A stretch of 64,000 nt of DNA from positions 1 to 64,000 of the forward strand of contig NZ_JXQD01000001.1 in assembly GCF_002100145.1 (NCBI RefSeq), read 5' to 3'. This document shows, piece by piece, positions 1 through 7,060 of this stretch; the stretch's first letter is position 1; every line of letters starts with the position of its first letter. The DNA is from Vibrio sp. qd031. GTDB lineage: Bacteria > Pseudomonadota > Gammaproteobacteria > Enterobacterales > Vibrionaceae. A program made the position numbers and the translations under genes. The notes beneath the pieces were generated by a model, which saw only the letters and a list, made by a program, of their open reading frames with translations, ran no database searches and was not told where the DNA came from.

Positions 1-5
1 TTCAT

Positions 6-82
6 GCTAGCCTCCAGATTTAGTTGTTTGCACACTAATTATGGCTCTGGCGTCAAGCTAACCCACGATACTGGAGGCTAGC
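6..82. repeat. 12-bp perfect inverted repeat, 53-nt loop
   Basis: The arm GCTAGCCTCCAG at 6-17 is exactly reverse-complemented at 71-82. The pair lies just upstream of the first gene. It could be an attC-like recombination site, an operator or a leader hairpin. No T-run follows it and I recognise no insertion-sequence end. Confidence 0.6.
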
Positions 83-124
83 ACCTCGTCGGGGTCATTA
101 TGTCTAAGCATCAAGGAGAGTAAT

Positions 125-481
125 GTGTCAGATTGGATTTTTGGTAAAAATGGTCAAGCAACAATGATTTTAAATGACGATTGCATTCGTAATAACCGAG
201 GCCAAGTCATAGCTTGGTTAAACGGAGACAATGTGCATTCACTTCGTGGTCAGCATGTTGGCTGGTTTGAAGCCGGAGTGCTATACGACAATCGTAATCA
301 GGCTTTAGGTTTTCTACGTAATTCCACAGGGTATCTACCTAGTCGTCCAGGCATTGGTGGTACTCCGGGAACACCTGGTTTTGCGGGCAGGCCCGGTAGA
401 CCGGGTCTTGCGGGCGCACCCGGAAAACCGGGTCGGGGCGGTTGGTCTCAAAACGATCTGGCCACCTACTTCAATGCTTAA
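125..481 (+). CDS. Small beta-flower-like protein with collagen-like Gly-X-Y tail
   Basis: This 118-residue protein starts at a GTG with an AAGGAG ribosome binding site about 7 bases upstream. Residues about 5-70 contain repeated short strand units of the form G-Q/N-x-I/L-G-W/F (GQVIAWL, GQHVGWF, NQALGFL), as in the small '4-fold beta flower' family. Residues about 75-105 are a run of Gly-X-Y triplets rich in proline (GTPGTPGFAGRPGRPG and similar), a collagen-like tail that could trimerise. There is no signal peptide, so a cytoplasmic location is expected. The function is unknown. It stands alone between an inverted repeat and a cassette-like junction, and such one-gene units are common in Vibrio integrons, but no integrase is in the window. 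Confidence 0.7.
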   Translation: MSDWIFGKNGQATMILNDDCIRNNRGQVIAWLNGDNVHSLRGQHVGWFEAGVLYDNRNQALGFLRNSTGYLPSRPGIGGTPGTPGFAGRPGRPGLAGAPGKPGRGGWSQNDLATYFNA

Positions 482-495
482 AAAAGCAAACAATC

Positions 496-516
496 ACCAC
501 CGCACAAGGCGGTGGT
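496..516. repeat. 8-bp hairpin after the collagen-tail gene
   Basis: ACCACCGC (496-503) pairs perfectly with GCGGTGGT (509-516) around a 5-nt loop, 15 bases after the stop codon. There is no T-run, so it is a weak terminator candidate at best. Confidence 0.4.
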
Positions 517-581
517 ATAGGATTTGCAATTAAGGGTGCCACTGCGTGGCTGGGCCTACATTACAGCGTTAGAGGTTTTCA

Positions 582-1094
582 ATGGATTTCGATTTCGACT
601 CAATGGATCGAATAGAAAAGGATTTTTCAGGTTTATTCGTAACACTCTCCATGACTCAGAGAAAAATCAGAGAACTACTAGCTGAGCACTCTGATGGGAA
701 AGTGCTCAAAGGAGATGAGCTAGTAGGATGGCTAGGTGAAATTTACACAAAGATTGCTGTAGGTGGTTACCTTGTAGATGACAGCTTCGAGCATGATGTT
801 GAGACAATTACTGGAATGGCCATATCGGTTAAAACTCGTCGTGGTACTAATAGTGGATGGACTCGAACTAGCTCGATCCCAAACATTGAAGGGGAGGAAA
901 TCCCCACACACTTGATGTTTGTGCATCTTAATGAGGATTATGTTGTTTCTGAAATGTGGTTATATCCTTGGCAAGATTTGCTAGAGCAAGAGCGCTTTAG
1001 GAAGCACATAGTTCGTGGAAATTTCCGGTCTTACTATATGTTGGTAAACCCAACCAAGGATCAAAGGTACAAAGTCTATGCCAGCAACCTCTAA
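582..1094 (+). CDS. Hypothetical protein, 170 aa
   Basis: The protein opens with an acidic stretch (MDFDFDSMDRIEKDF) and has no signal peptide or membrane segment. Residues about 40-110 hold a GDELVGWLGE segment, an acidic/hydrophobic stretch and 'AISVKTRRG', then an insertion and 'THLMFVHLNEDY'. An E...D...V-K arrangement of this kind is seen in PD-(D/E)XK nuclease-fold proteins, but the match is by eye and weak. The stop codon overlaps the left end of a possible attC site. No neighbour suggests a function. The start is the ATG at 582; upstream Shine-Dalgarno complementarity is only AGAGG. I do not recognise the family. Confidence 0.65.
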   Translation: MDFDFDSMDRIEKDFSGLFVTLSMTQRKIRELLAEHSDGKVLKGDELVGWLGEIYTKIAVGGYLVDDSFEHDVETITGMAISVKTRRGTNSGWTRTSSIPNIEGEEIPTHLMFVHLNEDYVVSEMWLYPWQDLLEQERFRKHIVRGNFRSYYMLVNPTKDQRYKVYASNL

Positions 1095-1160
1095 CAAGCG
1101 TATGTTGTCAGATTAGTTCCGCTGCACTCCAAATCAGCTGCAAACGCGGGAGTTAGCCCA
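1090..1160. other. Possible integron attC-like site (weak)
   Basis: The gene before it ends inside CTCTAACAAGCG, and about 55 bases later comes CGCGGGAGTTAGCCC. That is the R''-to-R' layout of an attC site (RYYYAAC ... GTTRRRY) immediately downstream of a cassette-sized gene. Internal pairing is poor when folded by eye, so the call is tentative. Confidence 0.3.
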
Positions 1161-1411
1161 TAGAAATCGTAATGCAAAACTCACGTGTTAGAGCTAAAGA
1201 ACTAACTCGAAATTGCCCCATTCCTTGCCAGAACGGCTCAACATAAAAAACCATAGTCAGGTGATTTGACCTACTTTTTCTAAGCTGTGTAATGTCTACT
1301 CGCTAGGGTGGAGACTTTTATTGAACAAGTTACCATTTTCGATCGTATAGACACCTAAAGAGTCAACATGGCTCAAAAACATGAATTACGAATTGCCGAC
1401 GAGATGATAAA
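1095..1411. other. Intergenic region with promoter and 21-codon leader ORF
   Basis: Besides the attC-like sequence this 317-bp stretch holds a plausible sigma-70 promoter (TTGACC at 1266-1271, 18-bp spacer, TAATGT at 1290-1295). A 21-codon ORF starts with ATG at 1368 and ends at TAA 1431-1433, overlapping the start of the DedA gene in another frame. Nothing else was recognised. Confidence 0.4.
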
Positions 1412-1978
1412 ATGGAAGCAGTGTTATTATTAACTGACCAATATGGACTAGCAATTTATTGGATACTACTCGGTTACTGTGCGCTGAAGAGCGGATGGCT
1501 ACCTCTTTTTGCTAGTTACGTAGCATACCTAGGTTCTCTTGACATCGAGTACGTCGCAATTGTTACTCTCTTGGGTGGATATCTCGGGGACGAACTACGG
1601 TTTATTCTAGCTAGAATCTACGGACCTCGCTTGCTTACTGCGAAAGGACGACTTTCCAGTGCACTGCAAAAGGCTAGATGCCTAGCAGAGAAGTACGATA
1701 CCTCTTATATATTCATTTACCGATACCCAAAAGGTATGCGAACAATTGGGGCGTTGCCTATTGGACTGACGGACATTACCTGGATGAAATTCACTTTATT
1801 TAACTTTGCTTCAGCACTGACATGGACAACAATTTTAGTCGGTGGTGGGTACCTCTTTGGGTCAGCTTTTGAGCGGCTAGGAATTGAATCACTAACAAAT
1901 CTAAGTCTTTTTCTGATGGTTGTTTTCTTGATAACTTTGTATAAAGCAACAAGCTCATTTATAAAACACAGCACCTAA
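1412..1978 (+). CDS. DedA/VTT-domain membrane protein
   Basis: A 188-residue polytopic membrane protein of the DedA (SNARE-associated/VTT) family. It shows the family's 'GGYLGDELRF' element (residues about 54-65), a re-entrant-type region with 'FIYRYPKGMRTIGALPIGLTDI' features near residues 107-128 (the family motif is F-x-R-x-x-P-x-x-R), and hydrophobic helices near residues 15-50, 130-155 and 160-180. DedA proteins act in the inner membrane in lipid scrambling and envelope homeostasis and are often linked to cation or drug tolerance. It lies next to metal-resistance genes on the same strand as the methyltransferase-like gene. The ATG at 1412 has only a weak ribosome site (GAG) and overlaps a leader ORF, so translation may be coupled. 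Confidence 0.82.
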   Translation: MEAVLLLTDQYGLAIYWILLGYCALKSGWLPLFASYVAYLGSLDIEYVAIVTLLGGYLGDELRFILARIYGPRLLTAKGRLSSALQKARCLAEKYDTSYIFIYRYPKGMRTIGALPIGLTDITWMKFTLFNFASALTWTTILVGGGYLFGSAFERLGIESLTNLSLFLMVVFLITLYKATSSFIKHST

Positions 1979-2327
1979 TGTGTGTTCCCTTAGCTGAGAA
2001 CTTTGGCCCAAAGCGCCTTTTTTTTGTTGAATTATGCTCGTATCTTTTTTTCAATATTTCTTTGTACAATCCTCGATTATTTCTTCTTTACGTTGTTAAC
2101 ATTTCAATGCTTACTACGAAGTTAAAACGTTAATGAACAATAGCTATCAAATAATGATTGACTCTGGAGTAATATTCAAGGTGTATAGTTGGATGTATGG
2201 GCATCGTATTCTACAGATGCACCCATCTAAACCGTGAACTTCCTAGTTTCTAGCCGAGGACGTAATTGGAACAAGGTTTCCGATTGTCGAATAGAGCCTA
2301 CTTTTAACATCATACCAAGGACGACTT
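1979..2327. other. Intergenic region with MerR-type promoter
   Basis: The 349-bp gap begins with a weak terminator-like stretch (GGCCCAAAGCGCC followed by eight T, about 2005-2025) after the DedA gene. It then carries a promoter with an overlong spacer (see 2158-2189). No coding sequence was recognised. Confidence 0.5.
2158..2189 (+). promoter_or_regulatory. MerR-family type promoter (20-bp spacer)
   Basis: TTGACT (2158-2163) and TATAGT (2184-2189) are separated by 20 bp, longer than the normal 17. Overlong spacers with a dyad between the hexamers are the hallmark of MerR-activated promoters. The spacer begins CTCTGGAGT, as in Zn/Cd/Pb-responsive operators, though its right half is degenerate. 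The likely activator is the CadR/PbrR-type protein encoded at 6457-6906, and the target is the methyltransferase-like gene at 2328. Confidence 0.55.
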
Positions 2328-2786
2328 ATGAAATTTATGGAACTTAAAATCCCCCCACTAATACAACTTTCAATCTGCTTTTTGTTAATGTTCATGGTAA
2401 GTAGCGGTGCACTAACAGATGGAGCCTTTACCATTCGATTTGCGTTTTGGGTGGCAATAAGTATTACAGCTGCGGTTGTTAGCTTGTTAGGGGTGTGGGA
2501 GTTTAAGCGCCATCAAACTACTGTGAACCCAATGGATCCTGAATCTTCCGGCAGCCTTGTACGTTCTGGAATATATCAGTATTCAAGAAATCCAATGTAT
2601 CTTGGTTTTTTGCTGTTTCTTTTCGCTTTTGGGATTCTATTAGGGGATGTCAAATCTCTATTCATTGTCCCACTATTTTTTTCCTACATGACAATTTTCC
2701 AGATCATACCTGAAGAGAGAGCGCTCCAAGGTCTATTCGGTAACGAGTACAAACAGTATCAACGGGAAGTTAGACGATGGTTATAG
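2328..2786 (+). CDS. Isoprenylcysteine methyltransferase-like membrane protein
   Basis: A 152-residue integral membrane protein of the ICMT/phospholipid-methyltransferase-like family (S-adenosylmethionine-dependent). The signature is clear: 'RSGIYQYSRNPMYLGF' near residues 78-94, helices near 10-30, 34-56 and 95-125, and a C-terminal 'EERALQGLFGNEYKQYQREVRRWL'-type tail with the conserved E-E...F-G-x-E-Y-x-x-Y pattern. Family members methylate lipidic or small acceptors, but the bacterial substrates are mostly unknown. Its MerR-type promoter and its place beside a metal ATPase suggest metal-induced expression, an inference. Related proteins recur in mobile heavy-metal clusters. Confidence 0.8.
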   Translation: MKFMELKIPPLIQLSICFLLMFMVSSGALTDGAFTIRFAFWVAISITAAVVSLLGVWEFKRHQTTVNPMDPESSGSLVRSGIYQYSRNPMYLGFLLFLFAFGILLGDVKSLFIVPLFFSYMTIFQIIPEERALQGLFGNEYKQYQREVRRWL

Positions 2787-2806
2787 AGGTTCGTAGTTTA
2801 TAGAGC

Positions 2807-2837
2807 GAGTGCCTAGAGTATTATGCTCAAGGCACTC
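2807..2837. terminator. Hairpin between convergent genes
   Basis: GAGTGCCT (2807-2814) pairs with AGGCACTC (2830-2837) between the convergent methyltransferase-like and DsbA-like genes. There is no good T-run on either strand, so this is a weak bidirectional terminator candidate. Confidence 0.4.
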
Positions 2838-2852
2838 AGCAAGGAGTTATGT

Positions 2853-3488
2853 TTACTCTAATTCACTTTGCACTAAGTCATAAAGCTGTTGAGAGCCAAA
2901 GGTTTCTAGAGGTTTTCCATTGACAAAAAAAGTGGGGGTTTTCTGTATCCCTAGGGACTTAATATCGGCAGTATCTTGTTCAAGCACTCTTATTAAGTCT
3001 GGGTCCTTCATATCTTCACGGGCTTTAACGATATCCAGCCCAGCTTCCTCTGCAATTTCCCAGGCGGTAGATAGGCTAGGACTGCCGTGAGAGGCCCAAG
3101 CGTTTTGTCTTGCCAACAAAGGTACCAGTACCTCATTGTAAATCCCTTGACGTCGCGCTGATTCAAGCATTAACACCACTTCGTCCGACCCCTTGTGAAA
3201 GGCAGCATAGCGCAACACGAGTCGGATATCATTTGGGTTTTCGTCCATCATTTTCTTAACAAAAGGGTAGAAAGCTCTGCACGCCTCACAAGCAGGGTCA
3301 AAAAATTCGACGATGGTGACTTTTGCTGATTCAGGGCCGAAACTTGGTGAGTAAGTCCTCTCAAGTTTATTATCTGTTGTAACAGTGCCACCACTGCTTT
3401 GTTGCTGATACCAACTAAACATAAAGGCTGCAAGTAATAAGCCCATTAGTAAAGTGATAGCAATTACAATCTTGTTCTTATTCATCAT
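2853..3488 (-). CDS. DsbA-like periplasmic thiol oxidoreductase
   Basis: A 211-residue thioredoxin-fold protein with an N-terminal membrane anchor or signal (residues about 7-26). The active site is C-E-A-C within 'FFDPACEACRAF' (residues about 61-72), not the CPHC of classical DsbA. The cis-proline loop is 'KTPTFFVNG' (residues about 182-190). The DsbA-type helical insert lies between. It would catalyse disulfide formation or exchange in the periplasm. Its start overlaps the end of the upstream DsbB gene by 11 bases, so the two are translationally coupled partners. With the metal ATPase upstream on the same strand, the pair probably protects or matures envelope thiol proteins under metal stress, an inference. 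Confidence 0.88.
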   Translation of the reverse strand: MMNKNKIVIAITLLMGLLLAAFMFSWYQQQSSGGTVTTDNKLERTYSPSFGPESAKVTIVEFFDPACEACRAFYPFVKKMMDENPNDIRLVLRYAAFHKGSDEVVLMLESARRQGIYNEVLVPLLARQNAWASHGSPSLSTAWEIAEEAGLDIVKAREDMKDPDLIRVLEQDTADIKSLGIQKTPTFFVNGKPLETFGSQQLYDLVQSELE

Positions 3489-3993
3489 CCTTTTTTTCCT
3501 TTAGTTGATAGATGGTTGCTGACAGTAGTAGTAAGATCGCCACAAGAAGTAACGATAAACCCCAAATAGACAGGTCAGTAAAAGTTATATTTCCATATAG
3601 TGGTGAAGGTGTACCACAAGGACCTTTAGCTTCAAACATAACAGGCATCCAAATATCAAGAGGCAGGAAACTCGGAAATGGAGAGCCGAAACCGCATGTT
3701 GATAGTTTTTGTCCTGTTTCAACTAGATGATTATCCCACGAAAATAATAAAGATAAACCAGCTCCAGCCATCGCTAACAGCAAGGTTGATATCTTAGCAA
3801 CGGCATTGCCCTGGGCAAATAGATGTAGTATTCCAGCCACTCCTATAAACAGAATAAAGAGCCGTATTTGTACACAATTCGCGCAAGGCTCGAAACCCAA
3901 AATATATTGCGTAAAAAGTCCGAACAGCTCCATGCCCACACTGGACAGAAGCAAGAATAACCCAACTAGGGTTGAGTTGGTTAGTGTTTTCAA
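3478..3993 (-). CDS. dsbB: DsbB-family disulfide bond formation protein
   Basis: A 171-residue inner-membrane protein with four predicted helices. It carries the two DsbB cysteine pairs: C-A-N-C in 'FEPCANCVQIR' (first periplasmic loop, residues about 36-42) and the second-loop cysteines in 'STCGFGSPFPSF' and 'KGPCGTPSP'. DsbB-family proteins reoxidise DsbA by passing electrons to quinone. It is transcribed with the overlapping DsbA-like gene. A strong GGAGG ribosome site precedes it, 77 bp after the metal ATPase gene. It is a locus-specific DsbB, probably separate from the chromosomal housekeeping copy. Confidence 0.9.
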   Translation of the reverse strand: MKTLTNSTLVGLFLLLSSVGMELFGLFTQYILGFEPCANCVQIRLFILFIGVAGILHLFAQGNAVAKISTLLLAMAGAGLSLLFSWDNHLVETGQKLSTCGFGSPFPSFLPLDIWMPVMFEAKGPCGTPSPLYGNITFTDLSIWGLSLLLVAILLLLSATIYQLKEKKDDE

Positions 3994-4070
3994 AATACCT
4001 CCAAGGATTCAGAAAGTTAATTTGCTCTGTAATATCATCGAGACAACTTACTATGGATAATATTCGTTGA

Positions 4071-6377
4071 CTACTGCCTCAGGAGCCTTAAACCATTCGC
4101 CACGACAATCAAACTTGCTCCAACGTCTGCAAATACAGCCATCCACATGGTACCAATCCCAACAATAGTTAAGCCTAAAAACAGAGCTTTGATTGCTAGA
4201 GAAAATGTGATGTTTTGAACCAGTATTTGGTGAGTACGTTTAGAGAGGCCAACAAATGCGGGTATTTTGCGAAGGTCATCATCCATCAAAGCAACGTCAG
4301 CTGTTTCGATTGCTGTGTCTGTACCCATCGCCCCCATAGCGAAACCTATATTTGCGGCAGCCAGCGCTGGTGCGTCATTGATGCCATCTCCAACCATGCC
4401 AATAGTTCCTTTACATGCATAACGCTCTATAAAGCGATGCTTGTCTTCTGGTAATTGATCACCATGCGCTTCATCTATACCTACTTGTGTCGCAACGGCG
4501 GAAGCAGTATGCGGATTGTCCCCTGAGAGCATGATCGTTTTAATACCCAGATCGTGAAGCTGCTGAATAGCAATGTGACTGCTTTCTTTTACAGTATCAG
4601 CTACGGAGAAAAGCCCCATTACATGGGAACCGTTGTGGAGTAATGACACTGTCTTTCCTTGCTTTTCATAAAGTTGGATCTCAGCTTCTAATTTCCCTGA
4701 TATCTTAAAGTGTTCTTCCGCTAATTGGCGATTTCCAAGATAGTATCTCTGCGCATTAACGACTCCAGAAACTCCAGCACCTGCTACTGCTTCAAAGTTT
4801 TCTACATCTACGCTTTCTTGCGCTGACAGCGCTTTGGCTATCGCAGTTGAAACAGGGTGGTCAGAGAGATTGGTCAGATTGAATGCTATTGAATAAACAA
4901 GCTCCTCGTTCAAACAATCAAGAACCACAGAGTCAACTAGTTTTGGTTTTCCATGGGTGATCGTCCCTGTCTTATCTAACGCAAGTGCTTCAAGTTTTCT
5001 GCCCTGCTCTAGGTACACTCCTCCTTTAACTAAAATACCTTTACGGGCAGCTGCGGTAAGGCCGCTAACAATTGTGACTGGGGTTGAGATTACCAAAGCG
5101 CAAGGACATGCGATTACAAGCATGACAAGTGCTTTGTATATCCAGTCGAACCACGTCCCAAAACCCATTAAAGGTGGTAGCACGGCGACTACGAGAGCTA
5201 AAGCTATGACTAGTGGTGTGTAAACTTGAGAAAAACGATCTACGAAACGTTGTGTCGGAGCTTTAGCTCCCTGTGCCTCTTCGACAGCATGAATAATGCG
5301 TGCAAGTGTCGTATCATTCGCCACAGCTGTTACAGTATACTCAAATGAACCTGCCTGATTTATAGTCCCTGCATATACAGGATCTCCCGCTACTTTATCA
5401 ACTGGCATACTTTCTCCAGTAATCGGTGCTTGATCAATAGTAGTTTGCCCTTTAACGACTTGACCATCGAGACCAATTCGCTCCCCGGGTTTTACCCTGA
5501 TTCGCTCGCCAAGTTGAACGATCTTAGCATCGACTTCTTTCCAAGAAGCGTCCGGTTGTTTGACCATGACAGTATCAGGAGTCAAGCTCATCAGTGAGCT
5601 GATGGCATTTCTTGCTCGGTCTAGGGATTTTGCTTCCACTAACTCCGCAATAGTGAACAATACCATCACCATGGCAGCTTCTGGCCACTGACCAATGATA
5701 AACGCACCGGTAACGGCAATACTCATCAATGCATTCATGTTGAGATTGGCGTTGCGTATAGCTATCCAGCCTTTTTTGTAAGTTGTAACCCCGCAAGACA
5801 ACACAGCTATCAATGCGAGCGCGGCCTGAATCCATACAGGCATCTCAGCCCAATGTGCAGCTTCAGAGCCTATTGCTGCAAATGCGGCGAAAGCTAACAG
5901 CCAAAACGGTTTTTCCGAGCCACTTTTATGCTCATTTACGTTATTAGTTGGCTGGTCATTGTCAGAGATGGTTGGTTCAAATCCAAGTGAACGAATCGAA
6001 GAAAGAATCTCCTCCAAAGAGCCTTGGGAGTGAGTCACTGTAAGGACTCTTTGCATTAGATTAAACTCAAGGCTCTTAACCTGCTCCATTCCCCCTAATT
6101 TTTTTTGAATTAGTTGCTCCTCAACAGGGCAATCCATTTGCATAATGCGAACTTGCGTGCGGATATTGTCTCCTACTACCTCAGATCTAGATAAGCTTTT
6201 AAGCTCCTCGTGTGAGGACGTACAACACGAACTACTAATATTTTTGCTAGGCTTCTGTTCTAACTCCGACTGTAATTTATTGTTCGTACAATCACTTGTC
6301 ACTGGGGTCTCAACGCATGTTGAAGCACAGTATGATTTGCTATCAGAGTTGACTTTTTTACTTGTGGAATCGCTCAT
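4071..6377 (-). CDS. Zn/Cd/Pb-exporting P1B-type ATPase
   Basis: About 768 residues. A cysteine-rich N-terminal tail (residues about 15-60, several Cys including a CC pair) is followed by one heavy-metal-associated domain with 'QMDCPVEE' and then transmembrane helices. Diagnostic motifs are all present: 'TGES' actuator loop, 'CPCAL' in the metal-binding helix, 'DKTGTITHGK' phosphorylation site, 'SDHPV' nucleotide-binding His-Pro and 'GDGINDAPALA' hinge. CPC with this layout is typical of ZntA/CadA/PbrA pumps that export Zn, Cd or Pb from the cytoplasm. Two ATGs are possible (6386 and 6377); the inner one has the better-spaced AGAGATGG ribosome site. It leads the dsbB-dsbA genes and is divergent from its CadR/PbrR-type regulator. 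Confidence 0.93.
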   Translation of the reverse strand: MSDSTSKKVNSDSKSYCASTCVETPVTSDCTNNKLQSELEQKPSKNISSSCCTSSHEELKSLSRSEVVGDNIRTQVRIMQMDCPVEEQLIQKKLGGMEQVKSLEFNLMQRVLTVTHSQGSLEEILSSIRSLGFEPTISDNDQPTNNVNEHKSGSEKPFWLLAFAAFAAIGSEAAHWAEMPVWIQAALALIAVLSCGVTTYKKGWIAIRNANLNMNALMSIAVTGAFIIGQWPEAAMVMVLFTIAELVEAKSLDRARNAISSLMSLTPDTVMVKQPDASWKEVDAKIVQLGERIRVKPGERIGLDGQVVKGQTTIDQAPITGESMPVDKVAGDPVYAGTINQAGSFEYTVTAVANDTTLARIIHAVEEAQGAKAPTQRFVDRFSQVYTPLVIALALVVAVLPPLMGFGTWFDWIYKALVMLVIACPCALVISTPVTIVSGLTAAARKGILVKGGVYLEQGRKLEALALDKTGTITHGKPKLVDSVVLDCLNEELVYSIAFNLTNLSDHPVSTAIAKALSAQESVDVENFEAVAGAGVSGVVNAQRYYLGNRQLAEEHFKISGKLEAEIQLYEKQGKTVSLLHNGSHVMGLFSVADTVKESSHIAIQQLHDLGIKTIMLSGDNPHTASAVATQVGIDEAHGDQLPEDKHRFIERYACKGTIGMVGDGINDAPALAAANIGFAMGAMGTDTAIETADVALMDDDLRKIPAFVGLSKRTHQILVQNITFSLAIKALFLGLTIVGIGTMWMAVFADVGASLIVVANGLRLLRQ

Positions 6378-6408
6378 TTTAACCATCTCTTTAATGGACT
6401 ATAATTAC

Positions 6409-6439
6409 ATTAAAAAGCCTGATCCCACTACAGGGTCAA
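6409..6439 (-). promoter_or_regulatory. CadR/PbrR-type promoter-operator of the ATPase operon
   Basis: Read on the minus strand, TTGACC (6439-6434) and TTTAAT (6414-6409) are 19 bp apart. The spacer starts CTGTAGTGGGATCAGG, a dyad (CCTG...CAGG when the preceding C is included) close to known Cd/Pb-responsive MerR-family operators. It lies between the divergent ATPase and regulator genes. Confidence 0.75.
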
Positions 6440-6456
6440 GAAATAGAGAGGTATCA

Positions 6457-6906
6457 GTGAAAATTGGAGAACTTGCTCGGAAAGCAAACTGTCCTGTTGA
6501 GACAGTGCGCTACTATGAAAAACAAGGGCTATTACCAAAGGCGAAAAGAGAGTCTGCGAACAATTACCGTTATTATGCTGCTATCCATCTTGAGAGGCTC
6601 TTGTTTATACGTCGCTGTCGGGCGTTGGATATGACTCAAGATGAAATACGAACATTATTGCAAATTATGAGCTCAGACAGCACATCGTGCTCTGCAATAG
6701 TGCAGGTTATTAGTGAGCACTTAAAGCATGTACAAGAGCGAATCAAAGAGCTAAAACTGCTAGAGCGTGAACTCGAGTTACTCAAGAGTGAATGCGGGTC
6801 TGGACATGAGCTGCACGAATGCGGGATTGTAAAAAAGCTCAAGACCAACAAAAACACTAGTTCCATCTCTATAAGCAAAAATGGTCATTTAGGTGGTGTT
6901 CATTAG
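6457..6906 (+). CDS. MerR-family Cd/Pb(Zn)-responsive regulator (CadR/PbrR type)
   Basis: A 149-residue protein starting at a GTG with an AGAGAGG ribosome site. The open frame extends far upstream, but 'MKIGELARKANCPVETVRYYEKQGLLP' at the GTG is the canonical MerR N-terminus. A winged helix-turn-helix (1-70) is followed by a dimerisation coiled coil (about 80-110) and a C-terminal metal site. Cysteines at 78, 113 and 122 with His117/120 fit the CadR/PbrR pattern (one Cys before the long helix and two in the C-terminal loop 'ECGSGHELHECGI'). It would twist its operator in response to Cd, Pb or Zn. It is divergent from the ATPase gene and probably also controls 2158-2189. Confidence 0.9.
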   Translation: MKIGELARKANCPVETVRYYEKQGLLPKAKRESANNYRYYAAIHLERLLFIRRCRALDMTQDEIRTLLQIMSSDSTSCSAIVQVISEHLKHVQERIKELKLLERELELLKSECGSGHELHECGIVKKLKTNKNTSSISISKNGHLGGVH

Positions 6907-7060
6907 ACCGATCTGCATTAACCATACTGGACACATCACTAAGCGATTTTCTAATACGAAAGTTATCCGCATTTCTCTAATTTAAGTGATTACTCTAACA
7001 AGGTTTTGTCCAAAAACGTTTTAGAGATTGAACAATCTAAATTTTCTTCCGACACCTTTC

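Noticed and set aside
496..516. Terminator of the first gene
   Set aside because: The stem is good but nothing resembling a T-run follows; listed only as a hairpin.
6145..6456. Upstream extension of the MerR-type gene
   Set aside because: The frame is open to 6145 but runs antisense through the ATPase N-terminus; the canonical MerR N-terminus starts at the GTG at 6457.
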